DNA of 64,000 bases, taken from the NCBI GenBank assembly GCA_015709675.1, contig CP054182.1:1467448-1531447 (forward strand), written 5' to 3'. The translations under genes and the position numbers were made by a program. How positions within the stretch are numbered: position 1 is the first letter of the stretch; every line of letters starts with the position of its first letter. The stretch is from Ignavibacteriales bacterium. Lineage in GTDB: Bacteria; Bacteroidota; Ignavibacteria; Ignavibacteriales; Ignavibacteriaceae. Under the pieces are notes generated by a model. That model was not told the DNA's origin, searched no databases, and saw only the letters and a program-made list of their open reading frames with translations. This document shows, piece after piece, positions 62,708 to 64,000 of this stretch.

Positions 62708-64000
62708 ATGAAAATGATGAGATTATCAGCTGTTCAGTTGTTAGTAATTCTGCTGCAGTGCGGCATAACGGCACAGCCGGCCTGGGAGTGGGTGAATCCC
62801 GCACCAAACGGAAAATCCGTGAACGATGCCGTATATACGGATAGCGTAATGCTTGCGGCAGGAACCGAGGGTCTTTTTATGCTGAGCTCAGACCGGGGCG
62901 CAACCTGGCTGCTTCGTGATATTGAGAATATATATAACCTTAACTCCCTTCATTTTTTTGACCGCGGCAACGGCTGGGTTGCCGGAGACGGCGGGGCGCT
63001 CTTCAAAACCACAGATGGCGGACAATCCTTCAGTGCGGTTTTATCAGGCACGCAGGATGATATTTATTGCATCAGATTCAGAGATACGCAGAATGGCGCG
63101 GCAGTCGGTGCCGATGGCCTGCTTCTTCTTACCAATGACGGGGGAGCAAACTGGTCACTCAGCCGTGTGACCGGCAGCCCTTCGTTAAGAAGTCTGACTT
63201 TTCTTTCGAACGGAGATCTGCTTGCCGCGGGGGAAAACGGCCTGATACTGAAATCAACCAACCTGGGGCAGCAATGGAAAACCGTGAACAGCAGTCCCGG
63301 CTCTGTAATTTCAGATATACGCACCTCCGGCAGCAGTATATATGCAGCCGGATTTCAGGGAAAGGTGTACCGCTCTGATGACGCCGGTGAAACATGGCAG
63401 AATCTGCAGACTCCATCAGCCACAATGCTAAAATATATAAGGCCGGTTTCAGCTTCCGTTATATATGCAGGAGGGCTTAACGGTCTTGTGATGGTTTCCA
63501 GGGATGCCGGGCTGAACTGGACTGAGACTTCTGTAAACAGCCGCAGTGCGGTTCAGTCTGCTGTGGCGCTTGAAAATGAAGAGGTTTTCTTTTTTGGCGA
63601 ACGCGGTCTTGTTTTTTCAACTACGGATACAGCAGCTACGTTTACCATGCGATCATCAACTATTACAGAAAATCTGAACTCCGTAAAATTCACCAGTCCT
63701 GATACCGGCTGGATTGTTGGTGACCGCGGGCTTATCCTCAGAACTACTGACGGCGGTCTAAACTGGAGCAGGCAGGATGCAGGCACCGTGCAGAATATCA
63801 ATGAGATTTTTTCATTAGACGGCATTAATGCATGGATTATCGGAAATTACGGTCTCTATAAATACACAAAGGATGGCGGAGCTACCTGGACAACCGGGCA
63901 TCTTTCCACGCTTACCACCAATAATCTGTATGCAATTCATATAGAAAAGTTTTTCAGCAGAATCGGCGGTCAGGGGGGAGTAATGTTTGAGTCACTGAAC
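62708..64000 (+). CDS. YCF48/BNR-type propeller protein, 3' truncated by window
   Basis: The frame is open from ATG 62708 to the window end (431 codons), so the C-terminus is missing. A signal peptide (ending CGITAQ) precedes AWEWVNPAPNGKSVND, which is identical to the start of the mature paralogue at 59557. The propeller motifs SSDRGATW, TTDGGQSF and TTDGGLNW follow. Alignment by eye is gap-free with roughly two thirds identical residues. A T9SS domain is expected beyond the window. Confidence 0.9.
   Translation, partial: MKMMRLSAVQLLVILLQCGITAQPAWEWVNPAPNGKSVNDAVYTDSVMLAAGTEGLFMLSSDRGATWLLRDIENIYNLNSLHFFDRGNGWVAGDGGALFKTTDGGQSFSAVLSGTQDDIYCIRFRDTQNGAAVGADGLLLLTNDGGANWSLSRVTGSPSLRSLTFLSNGDLLAAGENGLILKSTNLGQQWKTVNSSPGSVISDIRTSGSSIYAAGFQGKVYRSDDAGETWQNLQTPSATMLKYIRPVSASVIYAGGLNGLVMVSRDAGLNWTETSVNSRSAVQSAVALENEEVFFFGERGLVFSTTDTAATFTMRSSTITENLNSVKFTSPDTGWIVGDRGLILRTTDGGLNWSRQDAGTVQNINEIFSLDGINAWIIGNYGLYKYTKDGGATWTTGHLSTLTTNNLYAIHIEKFFSRIGGQGGVMFESLN

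Overview
The window looks like a chromosomal segment of an Ignavibacteria-type bacterium (Chlorobi/Bacteroidota-related, FCB group). The main reason is a set of exported proteins ending in type IX secretion (T9SS) C-terminal sorting domains with YPNPFNP-like motifs. Supporting signs are a gingipain-like C25 peptidase, GLUG-repeat and YCF48-type propeller surface proteins, a menaquinone methyltransferase and B12-controlled TonB-dependent uptake. Coding density is high, with many 1-38 nt gene overlaps. No tRNA, rRNA, CRISPR array or recognisable transposase was seen.

Layout. 1-560: AT-rich edge with the 5' part of a DUF3800 gene. 566-1872: ATP-grasp enzyme plus a small membrane-anchored Ig-like protein. 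1937-5809: TPR lipoprotein, DUF4292 lipoprotein and an EnvC-like LytM protein. 5819-17227: surface-polysaccharide operon (flippase, three GT4, one GT2, one WecG/TagA enzyme) whose last gene is translationally coupled to a large PorU-like C25 peptidase. 17297-24918: outer-membrane protein, orphan OmpR-type regulator, HisN-like phosphatase, glutamate dehydrogenase, and a REC/PPDK-ATP-grasp fusion. 24915-29065: beta-barrel-like protein, exported phosphodiesterase, exported MetX-like hydrolase, HtpX and a Gdx-type SMR exporter. 29314-34742: DegT aminotransferase, repeat-filled gap, orphan TRAP binding protein and MlaE-MlaF-MlaD. 34881-37242: C39-like protein divergent from an ATP-grasp ligase and a zinc-ribbon protein. 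37313-40182: cobalamin riboswitch, BtuB-like receptor and a DUF6580-like membrane protein. 40352-49147: metabolic and housekeeping genes (CDF exporter, AhpD-like protein, amidohydrolase, RdgB, MenG, PAP2, RsmA, ROK kinase). 49563-64000: T9SS cargo proteins, ABC-F ATPase, RibH, PHP phosphoesterase, Crp-family regulator and a tandem pair of propeller proteins around a beta-barrel.

Genes that appear to work together: (i) glycan synthesis and the C25/PorU-like peptidase, suggesting co-production of a surface glycan and the enzyme that may attach cargo to it; (ii) B12 riboswitch, receptor and inner-membrane protein as one uptake unit; (iii) MlaEFD lipid transport; (iv) Crp regulator with a CRP-like site in its own upstream region.

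The least expected signals are non-coding. A family of 7-nt-period tandem repeats begins at, or supplies, the stop codons of several genes. A roughly 103-nt nested structured element lies at 59386-59488. A composite repeat lies at 30529-30938. rsmA appears to start at AUA. All functional statements come from reading motifs in the sequence; no database search was run.
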